From Megaleporinus macrocephalus (lineage: Eukaryota; Chordata; Actinopteri; Characiformes; Anostomidae), in assembly GCA_021613375.1 (NCBI GenBank), contig CM038726.1, positions 4,386,525 through 4,450,524 on the forward strand: DNA of 64,000 nt, given 5' to 3'. The notes beneath the pieces were generated by a model. That model saw nothing but the letters and a program-made list of their open reading frames with translations. It was not told the DNA's origin and did no database searches. The translations under genes were made by a program, and so were the position numbers. This document shows positions 1 to 12,162 of this stretch, piece by piece (the stretch's first letter is position 1; each line of letters begins with the position of its first letter).

Positions 1-98
1 TACATTCAAATATATACACACAAACACAGACTCACACCCATGCACATTCAAATACACACACACACACACACACACACTCATGTACATTCAAATACACA

Positions 99-136
<38 letters not shown>

Positions 137-193
137 CACACCCATGCACATTCAAATACACACACATACATACACACACTCATGTACATTCAA

Positions 194-227
<34 letters not shown>

Positions 228-255
228 TCACACCCATGCACATACAAATACACAC

Positions 256-295
<40 letters not shown>

Positions 296-378
296 ATGTA
301 CATTCAAATATATATATACACACACACAAACTCACACCCATGTACATTCAAATACACACACATACATACACACACATA
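1..378. repeat. (CA)n microsatellite with interspersed minisatellite unit
   Basis: Runs of CA are broken at intervals by a recurring segment containing CATGTACATTCAAATAC or CATGCACATTCAAATAC. The result is a compound micro- and minisatellite of about 50-60 bp period with about seven recurrences. Open frames through it (His-Thr repeats) are low-complexity artefacts and not genes. It starts at the window edge, so its true length is unknown. Confidence 0.9.
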
Positions 379-484
379 AAATAAGGGACGTGTTTGGAAC
401 CCCTAACACTATATTCTCCTACGTCTTTAACAGGATTCAAACTTGTACGTCGCGCTAGACGTTGATACAAACACACACATACGC

Positions 485-890
485 TGTGGAGTCACATTAT
501 TATGACCACCAGCTAATATCCAGAGTAGCCACCGTGTGCAGCACAGACAACAGCTAGACGGACTGGGAGACTCAATAAGGTACTGGTAGGTCATCACAGG
601 TATCTGGAGCCATGCTGACTGCAGTGCATCCCACAGCTGGCTCCATAGAGCCAACACCACCATCCAGGTGGTCCCACAGATGCTCAACTGGGTTCAATTC
701 TGGGCACTTAGGGGTCCAGGATAGGACTTGGAAGTCTTGGTCAGCTTCTACAACCAATGTGGACCATTTCTAGTCACGTGACGTGTCGCATTGTCTTGCT
801 GGAAGATCCCATCCGCCCCAGAGAAGACCATCAGCATGTATGGTGTACGTGATCTGCAAGGATGGATTCAGACCCCATTTTATGGCCTTA
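485..890 (-). mobile_element. Tc1-like transposase C-terminal relic, left arm of an inverted pair
   Basis: Read on the minus strand this stretch encodes PELNPVEHLWDHLDGG, the PxLNPIEHLW signature around the catalytic glutamate of Tc1/mariner DDE transposases. It ends near a GTCACATTATTATGACCACC segment that I associate with the ends of a common fish Tc1-like family. The frame is broken and only the C-terminal part is present. It forms an inverted repeat with 1690-2010. Fossil copy. Confidence 0.7.
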
Positions 891-1689
891 CACAAGTTAA
901 TTCTGATCTTCTGGACACGAAGCCTGTTCCTGAGCAGACTCTGTTGTGGATAGACATAGGATGTGCCAACAATAAACATCTCCTGATTTCCTGGAAGAGG
1001 GTTGTAAAGCTATCCATGTCGTTAACGGACCACTTGTCTACCAGACCCAAATGATCAGATGTGGCTGGAGGTGGTATACGTTAATTAAAGTATGTACAGC
1101 ACACGTAAACGAATGGGATGGTTGAGATTGACGAATGCCGTCCCATCTCAATTCACATACTACTGTACTAAACAAGATGTTTGGTAATAGCAATACCACC
1201 ATTGATCCTAGTACTAGTTTGACGAAGAGTTTAATACCCAAACAGAGTCTGAGACGCAGCCCATGATTTTCATTTACCGCTTTGTATATCATCAGATTAA
1301 CACCATCAATTATCCAAAAAACACCAGCTTCTTCTCCTGATCGTGATGTTCAACCATTTTCCAGACAGGCTCGTTTTCAACGTTTACCTCGAAACAGGAG
1401 GAAATGGAAATCCCTCCATGTGTGAAACCATACACACTTACTCACCAAGCACTAACCTGTACACAATATGGCGCCAGGCCTGATCTCAAAACAAGGAAAC
1501 TCAGCAGAGGGCTACTTATCACATTGTTGGTGCTGGATTGAAGTGAAATCAAGGTGCTCAACATAGGGGGACCCCTGAATGTCTCCAGTTCAAAAATGAT
1601 GTGGGGTCTTTGAAAATGAAGTTGAATCACATTGCAACCACTTGAAATGGTGTCGGTGTTATAGTCTGGACCTACTCATCCATGTGGAA

Positions 1690-2010
1690 GACACTCTTGA
1701 TCTGGGTCTAATTCCATCCTTGCAGATCACGTACACCATACATGCTGATGGTCTTCTCTGGGGCGGATGGGATCTTTCATCAAGATGATGAGACACATCA
1801 CACGACTAGAAATGTCCCACACTGGTTGGAAGAGCTGACCAAGACCTCCAAGTACTACCCTGGACCCCTAATTCCCCAGACCTGAACCTAGTTGAGCATC
1901 TCTGGGACCACATGGATGGTGGTGTTGGCTCTATGGATCCTCCTCCACGCTCCCTCCAGCAGCTGTGGGATGCACTGCAGTCAGCATGATACCTCCAGAT
2001 ACCTGTGACC
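1690..2010 (+). mobile_element. Tc1-like transposase C-terminal relic, right arm of an inverted pair
   Basis: This is the reverse-complement partner of 530-890. The plus strand encodes PDLNLVEHLWDHMDGG followed by LQQLWDALQSA, matching the DDE C-terminal signature of Tc1 transposases. The shared segment GATCACGTACACCATACATG occurs inverted near 840-860. About 0.8 kb of unassigned sequence separates the arms. Two inverted insertions, or a rearranged element, would both give this layout. Confidence 0.65.
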
Positions 2011-4175
2011 ACCAAGAGTGAATTATTACTAATTTCATTACTAATCAAGAACTAAGCCCAACATGGGACCCCCAAAATATTAGGATGTATTTAGCACACT
2101 GGGGTACACTGGAAGCACGCTCTGTGACATCCACCACTAACTAGGGTGGAAAGCGTTTTGATGTTTGCCCTCCAGGGCCTGAAGTTTGTGCTGGGGGCTT
2201 CACGTTGTTCTGAATAATCAGTAGTGCAGTCTGCATGTTCGTCTTTGAACACGTTGGCTGTGCTGCTCGGAGAGGCTGAAGACCAGCTGATGCATCAGCA
2301 GAGTCATCCTGGATTCTCTGTGTATGAGTGTGTGTTGGGGTACGCAGTGACCTCGATTCAGAGCTGTGTGTGTGTGTGTGTCGAGTGGAGACGAGGAGGT
2401 GGAGGAATAATTTGACCGTGTGAATAAATGATGTGTTTTGGTTGTTTCTTATTGAAGATGTGTGTGTGTTGTTCAGGCTTCAGGTCAGCTCGGGGGAGCC
2501 GAGACGAAAGGCAAGAACAACGATGTTGCGGGCAGCACGACGTCCTGCAGGAACACACAACGCCAGTGCAGTGCCTGCGCACGGGTATATATACACACAC
2601 ACTCCTAACTCCCCCCCTAATCTGAACCTTAGAAAACAAAAAAGAAAGCTGCATTAGGTTTTGAGGGATTTGGAGACCCCTGTGGTGGAAATGTGTAATT
2701 GCATGCAACATGCTGTCGTAACTTCATTTTTTGCTGTCAGAATGAAGAGGAAGACCAGTTCAGAGGATAAGCCTTTATCTTTAGGACTGCGGTACCGACG
2801 TTCTCTGAGCTCTCAAGCCCTGGTCTCAATCATGTCTCAGCTGCATTAGGTTTGTTCGAGATACGGCCGCGCCTGGCCTTGGTGGTCACCATCTGCGGCC
2901 TACGTGAACAACGGCGGGTCTCGCGGTGTAGCTGATGAAGTAGACGCAATAGAAAAATAGTAGAAAGAAAGAAAAGAAGTAGAAAGAGTAGAAAGAAAAA
3001 TAGATCGGAATGCAATAGACACTCACAAATCATAAGAATATGAATCTACAGCACTGGAGCCTCTTCATGATCTGAAATACTAATTTTGAAAAACAAAATA
3101 TGTTGAATACTGCATGAAAATGAACTGTCCTGCTACTAGATATGATAGTATTAGTGTAAATATGAGGTCTTTAAAGAGTTTTAGAGGAGATATATACACG
3201 CCTATTGTCTTTTATAGGCCTGCTCCTTCGGACCCTTGTAGTACACCTGGCCAGGTCGTTATCTCCTGGGCTTGGGTCTTGTTCACGAATAGAAGTTCTT
3301 AAGATAACGTTGCAGGGTCTTGTTCTCGGGCCTGCCATAAAACCCCAAATGATGGTGGTCACAAAGCCATGGCCTTCCCAAGAGTAGCTAAGACAAGAGA
3401 TGCCTTTAAGTTATTTATGGAAGCAGTGAGCCTGTAAAAACAGCAAACAATAGCAGCATGGGTTACGATACTACAATATAAACACAGACATCATTCGCAC
3501 TGTACTTTAAACTGCACTGCATATCAAAAGCATGAAATTCAACCAGAATTATTGCAATACACAAAAGCAAGATATGAATTGAAGAGCTCAAAATCTTGAT
3601 AATTGTATCAAGTTTGTTGTAGCTAACCACATGGAGAAGCAAACATGACTGTACCAACTAAAATGGCCTGTTTAAATGTGACGTTCACCAAAAGTAAAAG
3701 ACAAAACATTCCCAAAATGACCAATGTCCACTAGGGTGTGCCATAGCTGTCTGAGCTGGGGTCGGAATAGAACGAGAATTCAAAGAGAACTCAGTCAAAA
3801 CTTGGTAAAGGTTGTGTCTTCTAAGGACATTGCCATCATGAATTATCCACGATTGCCATAATAACTTTATCAATACTATGTTTGTTTTGAGATCATTTGA
3901 GGCCTAAACATCAAACGGGACCTTCTTTTCGAGTCTGTCTGTGATATGTAAACACATAAGACATGGTATGAATAAAAAAAGAACTCCATTAAAAAGGACC
4001 ACAATGAAATATTTAACAATTTGTTTGAATTATAGTGCAATTGAGAGCCAGTGAAAACAAAAACAAAAATGATTGCCTTCCTTCTCCTGCATGTTCAAAC
4101 AGTTTGAGCAGCAGCAGATCAACAGTACAAATAATGTCAGCAGCATGAAACCCTTTCAAAGTTTATATGCGGGAC

Positions 4176-4251
<76 letters not shown>

Positions 4252-6312
4252 TTTTGATACTGAGATGCTGATCAACCAACATGACCATGCTAAACCAGAA
4301 CCAGACCTGCATTAAACTGGCTTGGCTACAGGTAGCCTACCTAGTCTGTGTGTTCTGGCCACAGATATTCTGGCTGTATATTAAGTATCTAGATAACGCC
4401 TACCCTCTTTGGTCAAAACCAGGTCACTCCTGAAAAAGGCCAACGAAGGCTAACGTGTGTACAAGGCTGTGGTACGGTCAGTCAACTGATTCTCAATGTG
4501 TCATGTTGAGTCAGTTTCTCATCACAAATGCCACGATGAGTGATTATAAAACCGCCTGACAGCCTCATAACCAGTGATTAGAAAAACGCCCCGCAGCCAC
4601 ACTCCAGCCCAGACTTTCCTCACAGCTCGGAATGCCAGCGTTAGCCTGAGGATCCACAGTTTCACAGTTTACTTTTTATGGGCTGCTTTTCAGCTCAAAG
4701 CCTGAATGAACTACATGCTAACTACATGGCTAGCGGTGGCTGAAAGCTAGCCTGGGTCTTTGTTTACAAACAGCAGGCACTAGATAACATTCAGTATTAG
4801 CAATTTTTGGTTGAGGCAGTCTTTCGAATGTAGCCCAGTTTTTTTCCAACTCCAGCGCTGAAGGTCTTTCTCGGCGCTAACGCACCTGAGTCACGAGCTA
4901 ATTGTGAGATGAGTCATGCGCGATAGAGCGGGAACAACATGAAACTCCACGAGAGCTGGGAACCGCTGAATTAGCGAAAGGCTAAAGAGAAGATTCTCCT
5001 CAGAAACCAGATCATAAAATCTGCCGTAACTTCTCATTTTCATCAAAGAACGCCTGAAATAAAGCCCTAAACATTTGTTTGAATAGGAAAGGGTCTGGTT
5101 TCTCTGCAATTCAGTGGTCCACAATTAACCCTTCGATGCCCAAACAGGGTCAAAAGTGACCTGACAAGGATTTTATCTTCTATGTCTTTCAAGCTTCAAG
5201 GAATTCCTCAATTTACTTGTTTTTGATCACAAATCCTGATTTCAGGTTTATTTTTTTTACTTTATTAATAATAATCATGTTTGTATCGCTGCCCTTCTAA
5301 CCCAACATGAGTCAGAATTAACCCACTATGGAGTTTGATAGGAACTGTTGACATTTGTAAACATTTGCAGTCGGGAACATATTTACAAACACTGTTTTTG
5401 TTCATGAAGTAAATAAATAAGAATGAAAATAATGGTTCAAGGTAAAAACGAGATTTTTAAAGAAACACTTGGAACATCAATGAAATAAACTGATTTCAAG
5501 TTTGAGTCTGGGCACGTTTGAGCCATGTTGTGCATTAGAAGGGGTTTACCTGGCTTGTACATCAAAGGGTTCAAACGTATGGGGATGTAACTGCTGTACC
5601 ACTTATGTCGGAACGAATGTTGATTAATCAACGCACCTTCCTTCACCATCAACTTCGTTATCTGATCACTGCAGCTCTAGTGTTAAGTCAAAAACATCTT
5701 AAGTCATATCCATATTAGCAATGTCGATCCACTCTCAGCTTGAAACTGACCAGCAGTGACCGGCTAAAGGCTAGTTGAGTGAAACCTGACATTTTGTCCA
5801 ATATACCTTTATAGCACTGATTATCACTACTGTTGCTATGGAGGTTTTGTTGAGTTAAAACATGGACATTGCTATGTCCACACAAATAGCAACCTAATGC
5901 TATTAGAAATGACACGGAATAAAATTAAGTTTAATAAGCACGCCAACACTTTATATAAAACATCAGATACCCGTCATGTACTTTGCTGGTGCCAAGGATA
6001 CTACCACACTGGACAAAGCTTACTGGTTTTGTGAAGTCAGTGTTATGATGTGTGCAGCCCTGTTAACTTACGTGTACCATAAAATTCAAAATTTAACTGC
6101 CTATAAACCTCATAATCCAATGCATCCAGTTACATTTAAAGCAAACATGACATAGCAGGTACAGAACCTCATTGTTCACCGCAAGACATGATGGTGGCAG
6201 TATCTCAAACACCAGTGTTGCTTATAGTTGCATGACTTCAGAGGTCTGCTGTGGTATTTGAGAGTTGGGTCTTTGTGGGGCCTTTTGAGATCTTGTCTGA
6301 TTGTCCTTCCAG
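2011..6312 (+). other. Last intron of the glra4-like gene; no exon recognised
   Basis: No glycine receptor exon is visible here. In particular the M2-M3 exon, a roughly 70-codon frame expected to contain SYVKAIDIWMA-like residues, is absent, so the earlier exons should lie beyond the left edge and the last intron is longer than 6.3 kb. Contents seen are a short GT run (2365-2380), a purine-rich AGAAAG stretch (2955-3002) and a TA microsatellite (4178-4249). The rest is unassigned. Confidence 0.5.
4178..4249. repeat. (TA)n microsatellite
   Basis: About 36 uninterrupted TA dinucleotides inside the glra4-like intron. Confidence 0.97.
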
Positions 6313-6594
6313 GAAGAGCAGCTGGCTCAGCAGAATCAAGATTTCTTCTACCCCGGTTACGGTCTGGACAGCTTCCTCTCCGGAGACGGACCGCTCTCTG
6401 AGACGGCTGCTATATTTGCAGGTCTGCCTCCCGGCCACGCCCTCTTCGAGATCCGCCGGCGTTTCATCGACCGCGCCAAACGCATCGACACCATCTCCCG
6501 CGCCGTCTTCCCCCTCAGCTTCCTCATCTTCAACGTCTTCTACTGGCTCACGTACAAAGTGCTTCGCAACGAGGATCTCCACGCTGCCCTGTGA
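6313..6594 (+). CDS. glra4: Glycine receptor alpha subunit (glra4-like), terminal coding exon
   Basis: Pentameric ligand-gated chloride channel subunit acting at inhibitory synapses. The exon starts after the acceptor TTGTCCTTCCAG and encodes about 93 residues to a TGA stop. The N-terminal part ([18 protein letters not shown]) is the end of the M3-M4 cytoplasmic loop, matching the RFxFxGYGLG region of GlyR alpha subunits. Then comes the near-invariant [14 protein letters not shown], the M4 helix [15 protein letters not shown] and a short extracellular tail. The tail ends LHAAL, recalling the IHQAL end I remember for GLRA4 rather than the ends of alpha 1-3. Mammalian GLRA4 and RPL36A both lie in Xq22, so the rpl36a gene 11 kb downstream supports the assignment. 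Upstream exons are outside the window. GlyR alpha is secure; the alpha-4 paralogue is probable. Confidence 0.88.
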   Translation, partial: EEQLAQQNQDFFYPGYGLDSFLSGDGPLSETAAIFAGLPPGHALFEIRRRFIDRAKRIDTISRAVFPLSFLIFNVFYWLTYKVLRNEDLHAAL

Positions 6595-6870
6595 GGGAGG
6601 ACTTGCCGACCAGAAGACGGGACAACATAACTGAGCCTCTTTCACGTTTCCCGATTCCTGGCAGTCCGAGCTTAAGGGTTTCTTCCGTGTCTGCTTTTGG
6701 AATAAGGCACAGTTCAAATCAGCCAATGAAAGCAGAGGCTCTTTGCATATATCCATCTTAAAGATAACTGGGGGTTAAGGTGGGATGGAAAATGACCATG
6801 AGATTTGGAACCTAGATCGATACAAACGTTAAAAATAAGTCATGAAAATAAATAAATACTAATAAATGAA
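6595..6870 (+). other. glra4: 3'UTR of the glra4-like gene
   Basis: Non-coding sequence follows the TGA stop. Overlapping AATAAA hexamers begin at 6847 (AAATAAATAAATAC), giving a plausible poly(A) signal and a 3'UTR of about 270 nt. No downstream gene on this strand is close. Confidence 0.6.
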
Positions 6871-7393
6871 GGAGGAAGAACGCAACGAGTGCGGGAATGC
6901 ACAGATTGTGAAATGCGAAAGAGGCTCGAACATCTCAAGGATTAAACCACTGCACTAGGAGTGCAAGCAGAACGAACTGGACATTCTGTTTGGCTCCCAT
7001 GTAGGATTCTGTAGCTCCCTTTATGATATCCATTTCCTTCCATCATGTCCTATTCATCACTCCCATGGATGCCGCTGTTGGTCACAACACTCTCCAAAGA
7101 TGAAACGCCAACCATTCCAGCCTATGCTTTAAACATAATGAGAGAAAAACTGATATGCAAGCGCCATCATAGGTCAGCAAGTGTGTGAAAATGTATATGT
7201 GAGGCCCAGGACCCACCAGCCCAACCTTCTCCCACAAAACACTGGATTAGTGTTCTCCTAGTTGCAATTATTCATAATTCCCTAGATTATTCTCAGCTCA
7301 GGTAGCTATTTGTCTGAACAATCAGCCCAGGTAACCTTGGCTAGCTATCTTTGTCAGCCCTTGTCTGACGTGGGTTCACGTGTGTGTTCATGT

Positions 7394-7430
7394 GGGTTTA
7401 TGGGGTGTTCAAGAAACACCCCATAAACCC
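7394..7430. repeat. Perfect 16-bp inverted repeat (hairpin)
   Basis: GGGTTTATGGGGTGTT and its exact reverse complement are separated by a 5-nt loop (CAAGA). No poly-U tract or gene adjoins it. It may be the stem of a small mobile element or a chance cruciform. Confidence 0.85.
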
Positions 7431-7554
7431 CTGTAACCGATATCAAGGATTTCCTTAAAGGACCTGGTTCTGTCAGTGTGTTAAGATTAACAACAGTATT
7501 AACACAATGTTAACAAGTGCACTGGCAACAAAGCTTTGTTTTTATTCATTTGTA

Positions 7555-8400
7555 AAGAATTATAATTCAGCTTATCAACTGCAGCCATTTCCTTTTCTCT
7601 TTCACACCACAAACGAAAGTGTTAGAGTTCACTACAGTTACAGTAACTCTGGCAAGGTGTCGGGATAGCTAGGTAGCCAACTCACTACCTTCACCATAAT
7701 TGCTTGTCTTTATGTTTTTGTGCTCGGAGTAATCCGTGCACCCACTTGCAATAATCATTTTGAAGGCAGTTAGCAGTTATCTACTAGCTGTCTTTGCCAG
7801 CCCATGTCTGAGCAACAAGCCTGACAACCGAACCACAAAGTCACTTATTAAGGCTATCAACTGCAGCCATTTCCTCCATTTGTAATGACATGGAAAGCGC
7901 TAGAAGTACAACTGAGAAGTTTTCTGGAAGCAGACTGCAAGGAAAATAAAGAAATAGCTGTTCAGCACAGACATCAGAGAGAACTTCGCAGTAACTGTGG
8001 CAAGGTATTGAGCTAGCTAGGTTGCTAACTTTACCCATCAGCTTGTCTTTACGTTCTAGTAATTCATGCACTCAATTGCAATAACGATTTGAAGGCAGCT
8101 AGCAAGGATATTATCTAGCCATCTTTGTCAGTCCTTGAGGGACTAAGGCCTGTTTCTGCTAGTTTGGCTGTCTAATCTAGCTAACGTTAGCACCCACTGG
8201 CAGAACCAGGCTCAAACTGTTCTTTCGCTTAAGAATTGTAACTCAGCGCAACCATTTCTTTTCCTCTTTGTCATCACTAGGAAAGCGCTAGAATGATAAC
8301 TTAGCAAATTTTTGGGAAGCAGATTGCAGTTGTGGCAATGCATTTAGCCAGCTAGGTGGTCAACTTGATAAGTTTACTTACTAGCTCATTGTTCTTTCCC
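7555..8400. repeat. Three diverged tandem copies of a ~0.3-kb unit
   Basis: Units begin near 7555, 7850 and 8225. Each holds the same order of landmarks: AACTGCAGCCATTTCC or a variant, GGAAAGCGCTAGAA or a variant, CAGTAACTnTGGCAAGGT, a TAGCTAGGT motif, GCTTGTCTTTA, then TTGCAATAA with GAAGGCAG. The third unit is truncated. The copies are strongly diverged, so this is an old tandem duplication of unknown origin. A partial fourth unit may lie at 7290-7380. Confidence 0.7.
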
Positions 8401-8913
8401 CCAATCCCCCAAGTTTGCAATAGTATATTAAGACACTAGGCATCCTAGCAGTAGTGTTGATGTTATGAGTGGTTAGTGGACAAAAGGCTTTAGCTACTGA
8501 GCCCGGCAGCCACCACATCCACAGCCAAGTGTATACCAAAGTGCTTGAAGTCCTTCAAACTTTACGAGAAGCAGTTAAATATCATCAATATGTCAACATT
8601 CCCAGAATTTAAACCAGCAAATGGTATTGTAGAGACTCCTGCATCACTGATGTAGGAGATGGGCAAACATGTTTACAAGGACAGACCTATACAATCATTG
8701 GTTAGATGCTTTATGGAAGTTTTTTATGAGTTTCAACACTTTCTGGACCTGCATATGAGCCCAATGGAATAATATCTTCTCTGTGTGTCCTGGGCTTCAG
8801 TTCTGCTACGTACGATGACATCAATTACTGTCATATACCAGTGAAATTAGACCACAGAGCTGGTGCACACAAACCACTTTACAACTCACCAATCAGCAGT
8901 GTTAGAGTGGAGA

Positions 8914-9463
8914 TACAGTACTGTGCAAAAGTCAGAGACAGGCATAAGATCTGGGACTCCTCACAACCACCTGGAAGACCTCCCTGGTAGACCCGCCAAC
9001 ACTATCCTCATCAGATAAACAGCACTTTCATCTTTGAGAGACAGGAGAACATCAAACTCCACTCTGAGAACATCCACAGCTCTTTCTGTCCATCCTTCCA
9101 CTGTGAGAAGACACCTCAACACCAAGGGTCTGTAAGGACGTGTAGCTGTTCAAGAAGAAGCTCCACACTGAGAACAGAAGATACAGGTACATCAAACAAA
9201 AAAGCTGATGGAGGTCTCAGAACAATGGAGTCCAGAATCTTCTTGGAAAGTGAGAAGCAGAACTAAGTTCTTTAAGACTGAACTTACTTTGGAGGTGGGT
9301 CTCCTGAAAAGAATGGAAGTTGTAATGAAGGTAAAGAGGTAAACATCTGATGTTAAGATTTAGGTGGTGTGGCTTTTGTGTAGGTTGTGTTAGTTTTCTG
9401 CTCTGTTATCTGAAGTCGAGGGTCATTTTGAAGGGTGGTCTCTGACGTTTGCACAGCACTGTA
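8914..9463. mobile_element. Short non-autonomous Tc1/mariner-type element
   Basis: Inverted ends TACAGTACTGTGCAAAAGTC (left) and the complement of GACGTTTGCACAGCACTGTA (right) bracket about 550 bp and abut TA dinucleotides, the Tc1/mariner target site. No transposase frame remains inside. The CAGTnCTGTGCAAA terminus is one I associate with fish Tc1-like families. Confidence 0.75.
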
Positions 9464-10079
9464 TGCACCAATAAATCAGGATTTTTGTTTTGCCACCTTA
9501 AAATGTGTGGGGGGCGGATGTGTGGCTGTGTTTTTGCATCTCCCAGAAGGCTTTGAATTCTTTGGACACTTGTTTCTTTTTCATCAGTGTAATTTATTAT
9601 AAATGAATAAAACTGCGAAATACTTTCTGACTCCTGCTTAGAAGCCGCCGTCGTAAATGCAGCCGAACTGGTTTGAAGACCTGACCAAACACGACATCCA
9701 AACACAGAACATACAGCAAAAACACATTAACCTCAAAAACACACGGCGCCACGTTCACCCAATTTCAACACACTCACTCTCTGACATCAATCTGTCAGTC
9801 ATCTTCTCCTCAGCGCCACAAACATTCATCATGAGTCACGAGCACGATGGCACACTCTAATGACTCACTCTCAGATTAGTCTCCTTCCAGCAGCGAAAGA
9901 AAATAAACAAAATAAATAAAAATAAATCCTAAAACAAAATGAATGGACTGAAATACAACTTGACTGTCTCAGAATCGCACCCACCATTAAAAAAAAGCTA
10001 TTTAATTCAGAAATCTATTTTACAGATTTTCTTCAATATTCTAAACAACAAAATCAGTCAATTATAATGCAATTATACT

Positions 10080-11340
10080 GTTATGCACCTCAAGATATGG
10101 ATATTAATTTTAATAGAACTTCATTCTGGAAAGTGATTTTATTAGAACTTAACTCTGGATATTCATTTTATTAAACCATTACTCTAGATGTTAATTTTAT
10201 TGAAAAATCATTCTGGATATTATCTTTATTAGGATTGTATTCTGGATATAATTTTATTAGAACTTCATTCTCAATATAATTTATCAGAGTTAATATTATA
10301 TTAGAACTTTGTTTGGCAGATTTATTGTATTAGAATTCTAAATACTAATTTTATTAGAACTTCATTATTGATCATTCTGTTGGAGGTTTATTCTGGATAT
10401 ACATTTTATATCATTTTGAAAACTAAAGAACTTCATTGTTGAAAGTACTTTTATTAGATTTATTAGGAGTTCCTTTTATTAGAACTTCATTCTGGACAAT
10501 AATTAGAACCTTATTCTGGATATGAATTTCATTAGAACTTTATTTTGCATATTATTATTTTTTAAAACTTCAGTATGTAAATTTTATCAGAACTTAATTC
10601 TGGATGTTAAATACATAAATCTTAATTCTGAATATTAATTTAATTAGAACTTATTTCTGGATATTGGATTTAATGTAACTTACTTCTTTAGATTAGAATT
10701 ATTAAATGTTTATTTTACTTTGTTGATTTCATTAAAACTTCATTCTGGATGTATTTCCTTTAGAACTTCATCCTCTATATTATTTTTTTGAATGAATATA
10801 TTAAAGCCTAATGTTTATTCTTAATGTTTATTAAGGTTTATTCTGGATATACATTTTATATGGATATCATTCAAAATACTAACAAATTTTATTGTTGAAA
10901 GAAGTTTTATTAGAAACTTTATTCTTGGAATTCCTTTTATTGGAACTTCATTCTGGACAATAATTTGAATCTTATCCTTAATATGAATTTCATTAGAACT
11001 TCATTCTGCATATATTTCCTTTAGAACTTCATCCTCTATATTATTTTTTAGAACTAATATATTAAAACCTAATGTTTATTCTTAATGTTTATTAAGGTTT
11101 ATTCTGGATATACATTTTATATGAATATCATTCAGAATTCTAACAAATTTTGTTGTTGAAAGAAGTTTTATTAGAAACTTTATTCTTGGAATTCTTTTTT
11201 TTGGAACTTCATTCTGGACAATAATTTGAATCTTATCCTCTAATTTCATTAGAACTTTATTTTGGATGTTAAATACATAAACCTTTGTTCTGGATATTGT
11301 TATTAAAACTATATTTAAATATATTCTACATATACATTTT
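10080..11340. repeat. Degenerate AT-rich tandem repeat (TTATTAGAACTTCATTCTGGATAT-like)
   Basis: The phrase TTATTAGAACTTCATTCTGG with variants recurs every 25-60 bp for about 1.25 kb. A larger unit of about 245 bp is also duplicated: segments near 10,755-10,990 and 11,000-11,235 share AACTTCATCCTCTATATTAT, AATGTTTATTAAGG and TTCTGGACAATAATTTGAAT in order. The array ends directly at the telomere-like run at 11,347. Confidence 0.8.
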
Positions 11341-11346
11341 ATTAGA

Positions 11347-11391
11347 TCTAGGGTTAGGGTTAGGTTAGGGTAGGGTTAGGGTTAGGGTTAG
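11347..11391 (+). repeat. Interstitial telomere-like (TTAGGG)n tract
   Basis: About seven GGGTTA units, with two shortened ones (GGTTA and GGGTA), sit at the right edge of the degenerate AT-rich array. It is too short to be a telomere. Confidence 0.9.
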
Positions 11392-11940
11392 TTTCATTCT
11401 TGGAATTGATGTCTTCATTAATCAGATGATTAATGAAGACATCACTTTACTTCTAGGTCTAAAGAGCTTACAATAAAAGAGCAGAGCACTGCAGAGCCGC
11501 CAGCCTCTCTAAGAATCTGTTCTTATAAACATCCATCTCCTTCTCCTCTAAAGTCCTGCTGTAGTGAGATGACCTCTGACCTAGCCTACGGGTCACTCCC
11601 ACACACACATACGCACACACACACCCCTTTTCTGTAAATGGGGCAACATGTCACACTCAATTCTTAATCAACATGTCCAGAGACGCTGCAGCACCACAGC
11701 TTTCCCTGAGGGGGGCGCTGACGCTCCTCTGGGCTTTTCCTCCAAACACTTAGCTTTATTACCGTACTGCACTGCATAGGACACTAAGTGACCTCGATCT
11801 ATGATAGTGCCACTTGGGAAATGGCCAGCGGCTGGACAAGCGATATTCAGGGGGTCAGTTAAGAAAATCTCACAAAGGGACTCAACTGGACAAAGAAGCA
11901 ACTCAGAAAACCTGCAGAACACAATATGTTACCAAGCAAG

Positions 11941-12162
11941 TGTTACGGTTTACCTGTACACAGGTAGGTGAAGGCGGTGTTACAGTTTACCTGTACACAG
12001 GTAGGTGAAGGCGGTGTTACAGTTTACCTGTACACAGGTAGGTGAAGGTAGTGTTACAGTTTACCTGTACACAGGTAGGTGAAGGCGGTGTTACAGTTTA
12101 CCTGTACACAGGTAGGTGAAGGCGGTGTTACAGTTTACCTGTACACAGGTAGGTGAAGGTAG
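11941..12162. repeat. 37-bp minisatellite, six copies
   Basis: Units start at 11941, 11978, 12015, 12052, 12089 and 12126. Each holds TTTACCTGTACACAGGTAGG, and copies differ mainly at GGCGG versus GGTAG. CCTGTACACAGG is a perfect 12-bp palindrome within each unit. Confidence 0.95.

Noticed and set aside
40..458. Overlapping His-Thr-rich frames
   Set aside because: Translations of a CA microsatellite; no codon structure, start context or domain.
2477..2583. Possible exon for the GlyR M3-M4 loop (ends GCACG before GTATAT)
   Set aside because: AG and GT borders exist, but none of the three frames resembles a GlyR segment, and the known exon order needs M2-M3 sequence here.
2830..3033. Leu/Phe-rich minus-strand frame
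   Set aside because: Arises from the purine-rich AGAAAG repeat; low complexity.
6238..6756. 172-codon frame antisense to the GlyR exon
   Set aside because: Shadow of the conserved coding exon on the other strand; acidic low-complexity translation.
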